Notes: generated by a model not told the origin, from the letters alone. Positions 22,765-35,058 are shown, counted from the first letter of the stretch. The stretch is DNA of 64,000 nucleotides from Cryptomeria japonica (GCF_030272615.1 NC_081408.1:312125118-312189117); one strand, 5' to 3'. Numbers and translations: made by a program.

Positions 22765-23639
22765 TTTCTGCTTGACTGTGAGTCATTCCAAGCCTTGGGT
22801 TTCTCATGGCATCCTGATTTCTATAATCAGTGGTGCAAGTTACCCAGGGCAATATCAAACTAGGTTGGCTCTCCACAATATTTGTGCACAACTCTCACCA
22901 TCATTCCATAAAGTCATAATCTAATAATCCCATGGAGTCCTCAATTTCCCCCCCCCCCCCCTCTCCTATTCCATATTCTTCTATTTTCAATCTAAGATCA
23001 TTGTATTACTATCGACATATTCCTCTTTGCATTATTCATTCACTTTAGCCATATAGGTGGCATTATTCATTTAGGTTGCAATACTTATTCATTTCATTAC
23101 ACTATTCATTTAGATTGCCATTTTTTCACAAACATTTACCACATAAAGTTGCACATAGATTCATTGCATACATCATTTATTCATCTATAATAAATGACAT
23201 CAATTCATCTGCATGCATTACATTTCATTACTTGTTTATTTAGACCACATCATTTGTATACCATTTGTGACTTACATTGCAATATCTGTATAAATGACAT
23301 TACATTCATTTCTCATATAGACTGCACCTATACTAATTATTCATTCATCCAAAATCAGTTACATCTACATATCCATCATACATATACAGCATATATACAT
23401 GATCAATCATCTTGCATCCATAAACATGTCAGCAGCATATCATAGGCATACATATATAGGCATCCATATTGCATCACAAATAGGTCAACACAGCATATCC
23501 ATAATCACCATCCATGCATCACATCACAAGAAAATAAAGAGAATCCATCATAATAAAGTACACACATCATCCATCACCACAAATCATATATATATAAGCT
23601 CAAAAGAGATGAATATGTCTGTAATGATACAATGATCAC

Positions 23640-25845
23640 CCCGAAGGGTCAAAATATGATGCACAAGCCAAACTGGAGCTAGCTCTCCCCTCTTGTCTCT
23701 CCACCCCCCTTCTTTGTACCTCCTCCACCTGATCCTCTCGGTGGCATAAAACCAACTGATCCACCTATCTGTTGGATCTATGTGGGCTGCTGACTCTGTG
23801 TCCTGTGAGATCACACACTCTCAATGTATGAAGATTCTTGTTGTGCCACGGGTACTACTCTGTGATATAGTCCCCTTTAGTACCCTCCCTCCCTAACTGC
23901 CCTCTCTACCTTATCTCGTTGCTGCATCATATCAAAGTACATCTTCCCAAGCCTTGCAGGAACCAACATCTGACGGGTTGCATCCCACTCCCCCTGCAGT
24001 CGTATCACATCTGCCTCTACCCTCTGCACTCTAACCCATACCCCCTCTAGCTCATCATCCTGCCCACGGATAACATCCTGAAGAACCTCTATAGTTGTCC
24101 CTGTATGTGCCTCCTCTAGCATCTGCTCAGATTCCTCCCTCTCCTACCTCACGACATCCACCTCTATCCTCGTTATATGGAGGCTCTGTCAAATCTGTTA
24201 TCTCCCATTGCAATCGCATCACCTTTGCCTCCAGACTCTCCCTCCCAGCTTTCTCTATCTATATCTCATCCTCAAGGGAATGGAGCCTTTCTCGGGTCAT
24301 ATCCCTCTCATGTTGTACTCTATCAAGGTCAGTCTGTGATACTCCTACCCTCCCCTCCACCTGTGCCTCAGGAATATCCATAGGTACAGCATCCTCTCCC
24401 TCGCCAACCAATTCCTCTATGACCTCTCCTACTGGTGCTCCCTCTCCCTCTCCCTCTCCCTCCTCGGGATCCCTCCTCCACACAACCCTGACCCTCCTCT
24501 GCTATCCACCAGCACCACGCCCTGCACCAACCATAACTCTCTCCCCTGGCCCATCATCCTCCCCACCGACTACCTGATCTACGGCCAGTTGTAGCTCATC
24601 ATCCTCCAAAACTCCAAGAATGGTAAGACGTACTGGCAAGTGCCCCTCCCACCAAGTCATGTTCCACCTATCATCCCTAAATCCTCATCTACCCCCATCC
24701 ACTCATCCCAGACCAAATGAGACAGTGTCTGAAATCTGGTCTTGCCCTCCAATGGACTCGCTATCGGGCCCCAAAATCTCACCTCTGTGAAATCCGAGGA
24801 TACAATGGGATGTTCCCCACTATGTCCTGAATCTACCCAAGTTGTCTCGCCACTCTGTAGGGTGCATAATATACACTGATCTGCCAAATATCCACATCTC
24901 CACCCCAGTCCAGTGTAGCTGCTAGTCCCCCCTCCATCTCTCACAACCCAAAAATGGCCGCCATGTAAACTGCATAAGCTCATCAAAAATCCGGCGCCAA
25001 AACCATACGGACCTTATCTGAGTATAGTGCAACAGCCCCCTATACCTATCCACATACGGCTAACAGTCCCACCTGTCATGTACACCTAGTGGCCGAGAAA
25101 CTGCAATATGCTCCCAAGCCCAGATATGGAGAAGTGTCACTCCCACGGACAAGCTAGCATACTCCCTATACACCACCAGATGCATATGATGATATAACTG
25201 AGCCAACATTGCGGTTCCCCACGCATACTCCATGCCATCATGAATCATGTAATAAAGGCACCTGCTCCATCCAAAAGGAAATCCATGGCCTCCCAGATCA
25301 AGTATAATCCATCTGCTCAAGAATCCACATATCACCAATACCACGTGAGGAATACGTCGAATACCAATCGCCCTACCCAAGTGCATCCTACTCCTGTCCA
25401 ACATCGGCGGGGTCTCATACTTGCAAGCCTTCCAAAGATAAAAAATTGTTGGATCCAAATGGTACTTTGGGATGACACAGTGAATGGGGATCTTCAAGAT
25501 CCTCCATACATCTAGAAGAGTCATTGTTGCCTCGCCAGTAGGAAGCCCGAAGGTGTTATACCTACTATCCCACCTCTCCACTAATGTTGTCATCATCGCA
25601 GTATGAGCACGTATCCTCAGCCAACTGCCCACAAAATGCAACCCTAAAGTAGCTAACACCTCCAACTCATCAGGTTGCAACTCTCTATATAAACTCATGG
25701 TAGCGAGCCAATGCTCCCTCGAAGTCAACGGTGCCAACTCAACCTGCATCCAGCAAAACCAATCCATTATTTTCATTTCCTCAAGTCCTATTCTACCCTC
25801 TGAGTCCAACCATACCCTCAACCCATCCCAAAAAATCTAAGCCTA
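23640..25845 (-). pseudogene. Antisense plant-mobile-domain (PMD) ORF with coiled-coil tail
   Basis: On the minus strand 25821-25060 is open for 253 codons and has the plant mobile domain signature. It shows VERWDSRYNTFGLPTGE, then TLLDVWRILKIPI, and near the end WGTAMLAQLYHHMHL and LLHIWAWEHI. The frame opens after a TAG upstream of 25845 with no ATG near, so the true start is lost or lies upstream. Past 25060 the domain continues with stops (for example PYRVARQLG and YPRISQR at 24790-24850). It is followed by charged, coiled-coil-like fragments (24259-24483; 23877-24122). PMD genes occur in the host (MAIN/MAIL family) and inside gypsy and Mutator elements. The place and orientation here fit the antisense extra ORF of Tat elements. 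Confidence 0.8.
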
Positions 25846-26528
25846 CCTCTAATCTCTCCCCTCCCAAGTGCACATGTTGGTTTACCCTGCGCTCGCACCA
25901 AAGCCATGGTGCACGCGCTATACTGTAGGTGCATGCGCTAGCAGAGAGCCTAGCCCACCCTCTCCCTTGCCTACCCCCACTTCAACGCAAGCACCCATGT
26001 AAAACCTTGAGCGCCTGCACGGATGCACGAGAACCCATGTCGAGGCGTGAGAACCTGCGCTAGACCGCCCAATCCCCAAAAAATCTATTCTACCCACCTT
26101 TTTCCAGTGAGCGCCCGCGCTCACGCTAACCCATTGGCATGCGCAATGAAACGGTGATCAACGTGTGCGCCTTGCCAAATCTTATCCCTAATCTAAGCCC
26201 TAATTCTACCCTTAACCTAAAAAACCAAAAGGGGTGATTGTCCTACATACCGGTGGTCCATAGCTAGTGGGTTTATCATACCGTCGGATCCTCTCGGCGT
26301 GATGATCATGGGTGGGAATGCGATCCATATCTCCTTCTCTCTTCTAGCCTCTGATTGGCTCCAAGGCTTGTGTGTAACAATGACCCCTCATTGGGCCCTT
26401 TGTGACTTATATAGGCCCCCTCAAGGGCCCATTCCCCTCGCGGTCTCTCTTCTTCTATATGCTCTTCTACGTTTTCTACATCTGCTCCCTCTTTCTCTTT
26501 CACTCATCTTTTCCAATCAAATTATTTT
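25846..26528 (-). promoter_or_regulatory. Probable leader/promoter region of the antisense PMD ORF
   Basis: Non-coding. Read on the minus strand, about 25870-26160 holds repeated AGCGCA/AGCGCG motifs (for example TAGCGCATGCAC and TAGCGCGTGCAC) like those in the sense leader at 12107-12680. The rest to 26528 has no clear signal. The antisense promoter itself is not identified. Element C is inserted at the right end. Confidence 0.45.
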
Positions 26529-27584
26529 TGTTAGGTCCCGGAGGAAACTAAGGGGGGGGTGAATCAGTTGTCTAATAAATTCAAACCAAAAACAACTTAA
26601 CCAACCTAATGCTTAATACTGGTAAACCAATCTTTTATGTCGGTAGATAGTTTTATCAATTGATTGCAATACCGGTAAGGATTAATGCATGAAACAAAAA
26701 GACAAAGTCATCCACAACACATAACACCAATATTTGTACGTGGAAACCCTGTAAGGGGAAAAACCACGGTGGGAAACCTTACTCACATTCAGATGATACT
26801 ACTATAGATAGTAAGTGTATACAAATGGGGTCTGCACATGTAGAAAGGCCAAGCACCTAGAGCTCACTGCTCAAACACAAAATAGGAGTCACACTGACTA
26901 CGATTGGATGGTTAAATCCAATAAGGATGTACTGCTTAAGTTAGCATCTTTCTATGTTGGATTTAGTACCGGTGTAGTTCTGATTGTCTTCACAAAAACC
27001 TTCCTTTAACCATTAAATGATGTCTGCGTGTATAGATCTATTTATTCTTGCATATACCTTCACACAATCCTTTTTTGCATTCCACATCCAATCTTACAAA
27101 TAAGATCTTACATTTATATCATAACTTAGGATCAATTTTAGTAGGTCATCTCTAAGGATATTACAATAAAATCAATTTACAAATAAATTAATGCCCGATG
27201 CAATAACCTATTCAACATGTTGGCTTAATGCATTTACAACAATAATAAATCATCTCCATAGCGTGCCATGCTGATCTGGAAAAGATTAGCCTACCGATGT
27301 ATAACCTAGACCTATTTGTCGGTAACAACAAATATGCTAATACGAATATGCCAATAAATAAATCTTCAAGACAAAGTGTCCAAACGATGTCTTCGACATA
27401 ACCAAGTGTTTTCCATACCATACCAAGTGCCGGTGATCATTATATCTTGTCGGTGTACTGGATATCGGTGACTGTGCATGAGTCATTTGCTTGTCGGTGA
27501 AGTTGTTGATTCTCCAAAGTACCAGAGTTGATAAGTGTTAGTAGGTGTTGACATCAAAGACAAAACCATACCAAAATACAAACA
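26529..27584 (-). repeat. Element C 3' LTR
   Basis: 1056 bp, starts TGTTAGGTCCC and ends AACA on the plus strand. It is adjacent to the PPT at 27585-27596. It is about 8% different from its partner by eye, mostly transitions. It contains the G-run/GTGAATCAGTTG block at 26560-26580 and the CCACGGTGG module near 26764. Confidence 0.9.
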
Positions 27585-27969
27585 ATCTCCCCCTTTGGCA
27601 TTAATGGCAACACAAGATGGAAAAACCATCAAAGTGCCAAAAGAGAAATGCCAAATACCAAAAACCAACAAAAGCCAACAATCTCCCAAAAGAGATCATA
27701 ACCAGAAATCAAAATACAGATACAGAGAGTAACAATCATCTCTCCCCCAATGAATAATCTCTCCCCAAAAGATAATGTGTTTTTCCATATCAATCTCTCC
27801 CCCTTTGACATCTAATGCCAAAGTATAAATAAAAAACCATTTTTCAGATACAAAATACCAACCAATTCAGTATACCAACTACTCCCCCTGAGAAGTAGCT
27901 TCCTCATCAAAGCCAGAGTAAAAGATTTCTCTGTTAATTATGTCGAATGATGACAAACATCAACTTCCT
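27585..27969 (-). other. Element C polypurine tract and PPT-like repeats
   Basis: Next to the LTR the minus strand reads AAAGGGGGAGAT. Related copies lie at about 27740, 27788-27803 (CAAAGGGGGAGAG) and 27880. Multiple PPT copies upstream of the 3' LTR are a described Sirevirus trait. The first copy is identical in element E. Confidence 0.8.
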
Positions 27970-29453
27970 AAGTCTCTACCAGTGGGGGTATGACCCCAAG
28001 CTGATCTCTGAGATATTCAAAAGTCTCCTTAGGCAGAGGTTTAGTGAAAATATCTGCAATCTGCTCTTTAGTATTCACATAAACCATTTTAATTTATTTT
28101 GCTTCAACATTTTCCCTTAGAAAATTTAGTTTGATAGAAACATGTTTGGTTTTAGAATGTAATACCGGATTCTTAGATATATCAATTGCTGCAGTGTTAT
28201 CACAATAGATAGTAATAGGTTCCTTGCATTTTATCTTTATATCCTTCAACATTTGCTTAAGCCATAATACTTGTGTACAGTTAGTTGCTGCTGCAACATA
28301 TTTTGATTCAGCTGTTGATAAAGATGTACAACTTTGTTTCTTACTCAACCAAGAAATTAATCTGCTTCCAAGAAAAAATGCTCCGTCGGTGGTGCTTTTT
28401 CTATCATCCACATATCCTGCCCAATTTGCATCTGTGAGTGCACATAATTCAAAGTTTTCATCTCTAGGATACCATAATCCAAGATTTGTAGTGCCTTGCA
28501 AGTACCAGAAAATCCTTTTTACTATTGATTCAAGATTTTCTCTAGGATTACTCTAAAATCTTGAAATAATACATACTGCATTCATGATATCAGGTCTTGT
28601 TTGTGTCAAATGTAGTAAATCTCCTATCATAGATTTGTATCTAGTCGGATTAATAGGTGTACATTCATCCCTTAGTGATAATTTGTCATTTGTAGTCATA
28701 GGTGTGCTTACCGGTTTAGAGTTCTCCATCCCAAATTTCTTTAATAACTCCTTCAAGTACTTGGATTGACTCAAGAATATACCTTTTATCAGTCTATGAA
28801 ATCTGCAATCCTAAAAAGAATTTTATTTCTCCAATCATAGACATTTCAAATTCTTGTTGCATTTCAATAGAAAATTCTTTACATAATCAATCTTCTCCTA
28901 CAAAGATTATATCATCAACAAAAACTTCTATAACCAAGATGTCATCATTTGTCACTTTATAATATAAGTTGTTGTCAGCAATACCTTTAGAAAAAACAAT
29001 CTTCAAAAGATACTTATCCAATCTTCAATACCAAACTCTTGGAGCTTGTTTCAATTCATACAAAGCTTTCTTTAACCTACAAACCATATCTTTGTTATTT
29101 GTCAAATAAAATCCATCAGGTTGTTCAATGTAAACTTCTTCTTCAATATCTTCATTCAAAAATGCACATTTAATATCCATTTGATATACTTTATAGTTCT
29201 TGTGTGCTGCAAAAGATAAGAATAATCTAACTGCCTCAATTCTAGCTATCGGTGCAAAGGTCTCATTATAATGATTTCCTTCTTTCTGAGAATATCCCTT
29301 ACAAACTAATCTTGCTTTATTTTTGATAACCTTACCATCTTCATTAAGTTTGTTTCTGAATACCCACTTTGTTCCAATCACATTTTTGTCTTTAGGCCGA
29401 GGAACTAATGTCCAAGTGTTATTCTTCTCAATTTGCTCTAATTCTTCTTCCAT
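27970..29453 (-). pseudogene. pol: Element C reverse transcriptase and RNase H
   Basis: RT starts with MEEELEQIEKNNTWTLVPRP and shows KWVFRNKLNEDG, VYQMDIKCAFLN, LKKALYELKQAP and the FVDD box near 28905. A frame change lies near 28780. RNase H at 28094-28501 shows LTDANWAGYVDD (D), STAESKYVAAATN (E) and IYCDNTAAI (D). It is followed, after a stop at 28091-28093, by QIADIFTKPLP. Copia RNase H degrades the RNA template during cDNA synthesis. Confidence 0.88.
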
Positions 29454-29502
29454 AGCTTTAATCTAGTGTTTATCTTCACATGCCTCATTAACAGATGATG
29501 GT

Positions 29503-30985
29503 TCAATTTGAGAAATAAGACACCTCTTCATTTTCCAATCTTCCTCTTGTCATAACTCCTTTATACTTGTTTCCAATTATCTGATCTTCAGAGTGATTGA
29601 GTCTTACATACTGGGATGTGTTCGTTTGTTGTTGTTCCTCAGTTACTGTGGAATTTTTAGATGATACCGGTGTAATTGGAACTTCATTTCGTACCTGTGG
29701 GTTCAATGTAGGATCATTTGTTAGAATCTCTGTTGCCGGTTCAGAGTCTATCTACCTGGAAGTTTCTCTGAATTGTTCATCAATCTTCACATTTGTACTC
29801 TCAACAATTTTCTGCAATCTTTTGTTAAAACATCTATATGCCTTGCTCTTAGATGAATAACCAAGAAATATTCTTTCATCACTTCTAGGATCAAATTTTC
29901 CAATATACTCATCCCTTCTAATATAGCATTTACTTCCAAATATTCTGAAATATTTAAGAGTAGGAGTAATACCAAACCATAGTTCATGAGGGGTCTTACC
30001 GGTTTCACCTTTGATGTGAACTTTGTTGAATGTATAGACTGTTGTACGTACTGCCTCTCTCCAATACACATGTGGTAGATTTTCTTCTGATAATATACTT
30101 CTTGATGCATCCAAGATAGTTATGTTTTTCCTTTCAAGAACTCCATTTTGTTGTGGTGTCTAGGGTGCTGATAGTTGTCTTCTGATTCCATTCACTTCAC
30201 AGAATGTATTAAATTCCTTAGATGTAAATTCTCCTCCTTGATCTGATCTCAGACATTTTATTTTCTTACCAGTTTCATTCTCTACCATTGCTTTGAATAG
30301 TTTGAACATTCCAAGTGCTTCTGACTTTTCTCTAAGAAAACTAACCCAACACATTCTAGAGTAGTCATCAATGATTAGCATGAAATATCTATCACCTTGC
30401 AAACTTTTAGTTCTAGCTGGACCACATAAATCAATATGAATTAAGTCAAGAGCATTATTTGATTTTTCTGGAATACTTTTAAAAGTAGCTCTAACTTGTT
30501 TTCCAAATTGACATTCCTTACATACTGTATTGTGAGGTTTGACAATTTTAGGTAAATTCCTAACTGCCTTATTAGTACTGATTTTTACCATGCAATCAAA
30601 ATTTACATGACAGAGTCTCTTATGCCATAGCCAACTTTCATCAATATGTGCAATCAAGCATGTATTTTCACTATTATTCAAATGAAAGATATTACCTCTA
30701 GTTTGATTACCGGTTGCAATTTCCAAACCAGTTCTATTCATGATTTTGCATTTTCCATGTTTGAATTGCAACTGAAATCCTTTTTCAACTAATTGACCAA
30801 CACTCAAAAGATTATGCTTTCAACCTTCAACATAGTAAACATTGTCAGTATTATGCTTACCATCAAGAGATATTGTACCTATACCTTTGATCAAACAAGC
30901 TTTATCATCTCCAAATCTCACTAAGCCTCCATTATATTTCTGAAAGTTCAAGAATTTACTTTTATCTCCAGTCATATGATGTGAG
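29503..30985 (-). pseudogene. pol: Element C protease end, integrase and linker
   Basis: The LKHNLLSVGQL segment ends the protease. The integrase has an intact HHCC region (WLWHKRLCHVNFD, CKECQFGK) and an intact catalytic set: DLIHIDLCGP, LIIDDYSRMCW and QQNGVLERKN. A stop just before this last block (near 30160) breaks the frame. The linker holds RLNHSEDQIIGN, the family-specific marker also present in A and E. All pieces share one frame. Confidence 0.88.
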
Positions 30986-32121
30986 CATCATGAATCAATG
31001 GTCCATTCATCCTTTACTTCAACTTTGGCTGTCAGGGCCTGCTCTACCGGTTGAATAGTAGGTTGTGGTTGATCTTCTATTATAGCAACAAAAACCCATC
31101 CATTGTCTGTCGGATCCTCATCAAAATCATCAGTCACTCCTTCATCAGCAAGATAACAAGATTTGTCTTTATTCTTCTTAAATCTATATCTCTGATATTC
31201 AGGGTTAGGCTTGTATGTTCTTCTAGCTTCTTCTCTTAGTCTAGCATGTCTATCAGGGCATCTAGAAGCCATATGACCAATCTTATTACAGTTAAAGCAT
31301 TTAAAGGGTGCTTTACCTTCATACTTACTTCCTACTAGACCTTTAGGCATTTTTTTTGCAAATAGTGCTTCAAGTTCTTCAAGTTCTTCATTTTCTCTCC
31401 TGCTTTCCTCAAGTTCTCTTGCATAAAAGGCTTTCCAATTAGACTTGTCAAATGATGGTGCAAATGATGTTAATGCCTTAAAAGCTAAATTTGTCTTTAT
31501 ATTAGCAATAGCACCAAATTCCTCAATTTCAAAAGCTGAAAGTTTTCCAATCAATGTATCCCTAGTTACTGATGTATTAGGCATTGTTCTTAACTCATTT
31601 ATAGCAGTAACCTTCATTTTATATGTCGGTGGAAATCCTCTTAAAACTTTTGAAACAATTTCATCTTCACTTAAGGTTCCTCCACAACATTTAATACCCA
31701 AAACAATTTCATTAACTCTTTCCATAAAAGCATAAATGATTTCATCTTCTTCCATTTTCAGATTTTCATACCTGACCTAGAAGCTTTCAAGTTTTGCAAT
31801 TTTGACTGTGGAATCTCCTTCATTCAGTGTTTTCGAATGATCCCAAATAGCTTTAGTAGTTCATCTATCTGATAATCCCATGATTTGTGGATCTATTAAT
31901 GCGCTCAAAAGTGCTTCTCTTTCTTTGCAATCATTTTCTTCATCTTTTCCCAAGGTAGGTGGATTAGGCTGACCGGGAGTAGGAGCAGTATAGCCATTCT
32001 TTGTAACTTCCCATATGTCCTTTCCAATGCAATTTAAATGTGTCTCCATTCTGATCTTCCATATGCCATAGTTGGTTCCACCAAGTTTATGACTGTCCTT
32101 CCTGAAATAGTTAGTAGACAT
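30986..32121 (-). pseudogene. gag: Element C gag and protease active site
   Basis: ATG 32121 starts MSTNYFRKDSHKLGGTNYG, the UBN2-type gag N-terminus, 44 bases after the PBS. A stop near 31858 and another near 31757 fall between open pieces. A zinc knuckle CFNCNKIGHMASRC lies at about 31260-31302. The protease active site reads DS-stop-C where relatives have DSGC, so a Gly codon became a stop (30985-30987). Length and order match E. Confidence 0.88.
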
Positions 32122-32164
32122 TGGATCTCCTCAAGCTGTTAAACTTCTACAAAAAAGAGGACTC

Positions 32165-32177
32165 GGCTCTGATACCA
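32165..32177 (-). other. Element C primer binding site
   Basis: The minus strand reads TGGTATCAGAGCC, a perfect 13-base match to the initiator tRNA-Met complement, two bases after the LTR end. Confidence 0.93.
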
Positions 32178-32179
32178 AT

Positions 32180-33237
32180 TGTTAGGTCCCAGAGGCAACT
32201 GAGAGGGGGGGGTGAATTAGTTGTCTAATAAATTCAAACCAAAAACAACTTAACCTACTTAATGCTTAATACCAGTAAACCAATCTTTTATGTCGGTAGA
32301 CAGTTTTATCAGTTAATTGAAATACCAGTAAGGATTAATGCATGAAACAAAAAGACAAAATCATCCACAACACATAACACCAATATTTGTACGTGGAAAC
32401 CCTATAAGGGGAAAAATCATGGTGGGAAACCTTACCCACAATAAGATGATACTACTGTACATAGTAAGTGTATACAAATGGGGTCTGCACATGCAGAAAG
32501 GCCAAGAACCTAGAGCTCACTGCTCAAACATAAAATAGGAGTCACACTGACTACAATTGGATGGTTAAATCCAATAAGGATGTACTGCTCAAGTTAGCAT
32601 CTTTCTATGCTGGATTTAGTACCGGTGTAGTTCTAATTGTCTTCACAAAAACCCTCCTTTAACATTCAAATGATGTTTGTGTATATAGCTCTACTTATTC
32701 TCGCATATACCTTCACACAATCCTTTTTCGCATTCCACATCCGATCTTACAAATAAGATCTTACATTTATATCATAACCTAGGACCAATTTTAGTAGGTT
32801 GGCTCTAAGGATATTACAATAAAATCAATTTACAAATAAATTAATGCCCGATGCAATAACCGATTCAACATGTTGGCTTAATGCATTTACAACAATAATA
32901 AATCATCTCCATAGCGTGCCATGCTGATTTGGAAAAGATAAGCCTGTTGATGTATAACCTGGACCTATTTGCCGATAACAGCAAATATGCTAATATGAAT
33001 ATGCCAATAAACAAATCTTCAAGACAAAGTGTCCAAACAATGTCTTCAACATAACGAAGTGTTTTCCATGCCATTCCAAGTGTCAGTGATCATTATATCC
33101 TGTCGGTGTACCAGATACTGGTGACTGTGCATGAGTCATTTGCTTGCCGGTGAAGTTGCTGATTCTCCAAAGTGCCAGAGTTGATAAGTGTTAGTAGGTG
33201 TTGACATCAATGACAAAACCATACCAAAATACCAACA
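32180..33237 (-). repeat. Element C 5' LTR
   Basis: 1058 bp, TG...CA, collinear with 26529-27584. The right end (ATACCAACA) joins element D sequence directly. Confidence 0.9.
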
Positions 33238-33394
33238 CTTTTTTCTTTATTTCGAGAATTTTTCATCAATTTCTCTTTCGACAAAATTCTCAAGGGGGTA
33301 TACACCTCCCACGCTTTACGCTGGGGCATCTATTTCTTTTTCTTCTATCTTTTACGCACTGCCAAATTTGTCGCTGCGTAAAAGAGGGGCAAAA
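33238..33394 (+). other. 3' end of element D internal region, with hairpin and polypurine tract
   Basis: The PPT AAAAGAGGGGCAAAA (33380-33394) abuts the 3' LTR. A perfect 10-bp inverted repeat, CTTTTACGCA (33349-33358) and TGCGTAAAAG (33375-33384), overlaps the start of the PPT with a 16-nt loop. Confidence 0.8.
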
Positions 33395-33555
33395 TGTAGA
33401 CACTTAAAACTAATTATTTTAATTATTTTAAGTTCTTGACATAATTAATTTATTAATTATGTCAATTTTTAATTCCTCCTCAATATTAATTAATTATAAT
33501 TAATATTGTCACTATAGTCTGTTGATTGATTTATTTAATAAATCAATCCCCTTTT
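33395..33555 (+). repeat. Element D 3' LTR, part 1
   Basis: Starts TGTAGACAC. It matches 10796-10955 with only a few substitutions and is interrupted by the LINE inside its fourth palindrome. Confidence 0.92.
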
Positions 33556-33562
33556 TTTTTTT

Positions 33563-34922
33563 GATCAGTAAGAGGCCGAGGCCAAGAATTTTATTAATTA
33601 TTTTGAAGTTTACATTACTCCACTTGTACGGGCACCGGTAGGAAAGAGTGGAGACGAGAAAACCTTTGGCCTTCCCCGGGACCATAGTCCAACTAGTCCT
33701 TACTTAATATACAAAAATTCCAGATTTTAATACAACAACACCCCGGGCCAACGTGATCAGGAGGGGGTGTTTCTATTTTACCCCTCCCTTACAAGCCCTA
33801 ATTTACAAATTTTAGAAATCATTTATCCCTTAACTTCCACCTGCATGGCTCTGAAGATGTTCTTTGATTGTATATAGTATCCCTTAATTGCTCGGGGTAT
33901 ACCTGTTTGGCCTGCATGGTTAGTTACTAAAACACTAGGTAGATTTGTTAGTATCGATCAATCCATTATCATAAATGAAATTTTAATTGTCCATCTAGAG
34001 AGATACCTTAATAAATTATCCTGTGAAACCTATCCTCACAGAACATAAATAAGAGATATAAAACTTAAAATTGAGTTGGGTTTCCAGATTCGTTTATCTT
34101 AGTGATCAACCCAAGACCCATTCAGATAAGGGATCTCCAACTTACCAACTCTTGTTAATGCTCCTGGATGCGCTCCTTGAGAAGGATGAGATCCAGGCTA
34201 CAATAACAAAAGTAGGCAAATGGGATTCAGTCAGTCCCTCCTCCCTTTCCCCATCATTTATAGCAGAGAGGATGATGGAGTATGATTATACCATGCTGGA
34301 TATAAATTTATGTCCAGACCCCGAGTTTTGCATGTTAGCCACCTTTAAACCATAGTCTTAAGATATGACAGGCGGATAGCAAAATATAGAAATTCAGCAA
34401 GTGGCACTAGAATTACTCTCATTGATTCGCATTCTAGAATATATATCATCAGTGTGAGTAAATACCAGTAAATGCATACGTTCAAGTGCTTTGCTAATAT
34501 CTAAAGTAAATATACGAATTACTGGGTATACAGAATAGAATGCTACAATATGACTACATAAACATTTGTCTTAAAGATTTGATACACATTACTATTTTAC
34601 CCCAATCATTGTTAACTATAGATAAAATCCTGTTATACTAGATTTAATATCTACTTTGAATCACCAGTATAATCAAACATTTAGTGGCAAGAATATCTCC
34701 TACAAAAATGACCCTTATTTGCTATCAAGAGTTATACCCTATTAAGACTGAAGGTAAGAAAATAAGATTGTGAGGTGGGAGAGGAGTGAAGTATGCATCA
34801 GAGACTGAATATTTCGAAGAAGGCAAGATCAGAAAAAAGGAACATGAACAATTTTACCTTACTTTATGTAAATATAGTTATATAGGTTAACACTTATAAA
34901 TATTCTTGAAAGATAACAGAGA

Positions 34923-34976
<54 letters not shown>

Positions 34977-35058
34977 ATGTGTTTATACATATATATATAT
35001 ATACACATATATACACATATATATATACATATATACATATATACACATATATATATAC

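Larger units (their letters stand above)
21887..23639 (+). other. Element D region between pol and the antisense ORF
   Basis: No ORF is credible. It starts with an A-rich tract (21900-22045). A small perfect inverted repeat TACCTTGG/CCAAGGTA lies at 22087-22122, next to the GTGGCGC...GTGAAAACC stretch. Two long hairpins follow (22611-22764), then a segment complementary to the D LTR (22863-22891) and a C-run (22951-22963). From 22980 to 23600 there is a low-complexity stretch rich in CATT/CATC/TACAT steps. Confidence 0.6.
26529..33237 (-). mobile_element. Element C: Sirevirus-like Ty1/copia retrotransposon, complete but inactive
   Basis: 6709 bp with LTRs 26529-27584 and 32180-33237. It is flanked by ATTTT (26524-26528) and CTTTT (33238-33242), a duplication with one mismatch. 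On the minus strand the order is PBS, gag, zinc knuckle, protease, integrase, RT, RNase H, PPT. Gag to the integrase end (32121-29503) is one frame with a few stops. RT begins after a frameshift. Repeated AAAGGGGGAGA-type PPT motifs and the G-rich LTR block are typical of Sireviruses. It sits inside the 3' region of element D. Confidence 0.92.

Noticed and set aside
22951-22963. C-run as a possible LTR end
   Set aside because: No PBS or TG/CA boundary is associated. It is probably low-complexity sequence of the D 3' region.
24095-24577. 160-codon plus-strand ORF rich in Ser and Pro
   Set aside because: It is the shadow of the minus-strand coiled-coil tail of the PMD ORF, and its composition follows from Glu/Arg codons on the other strand.
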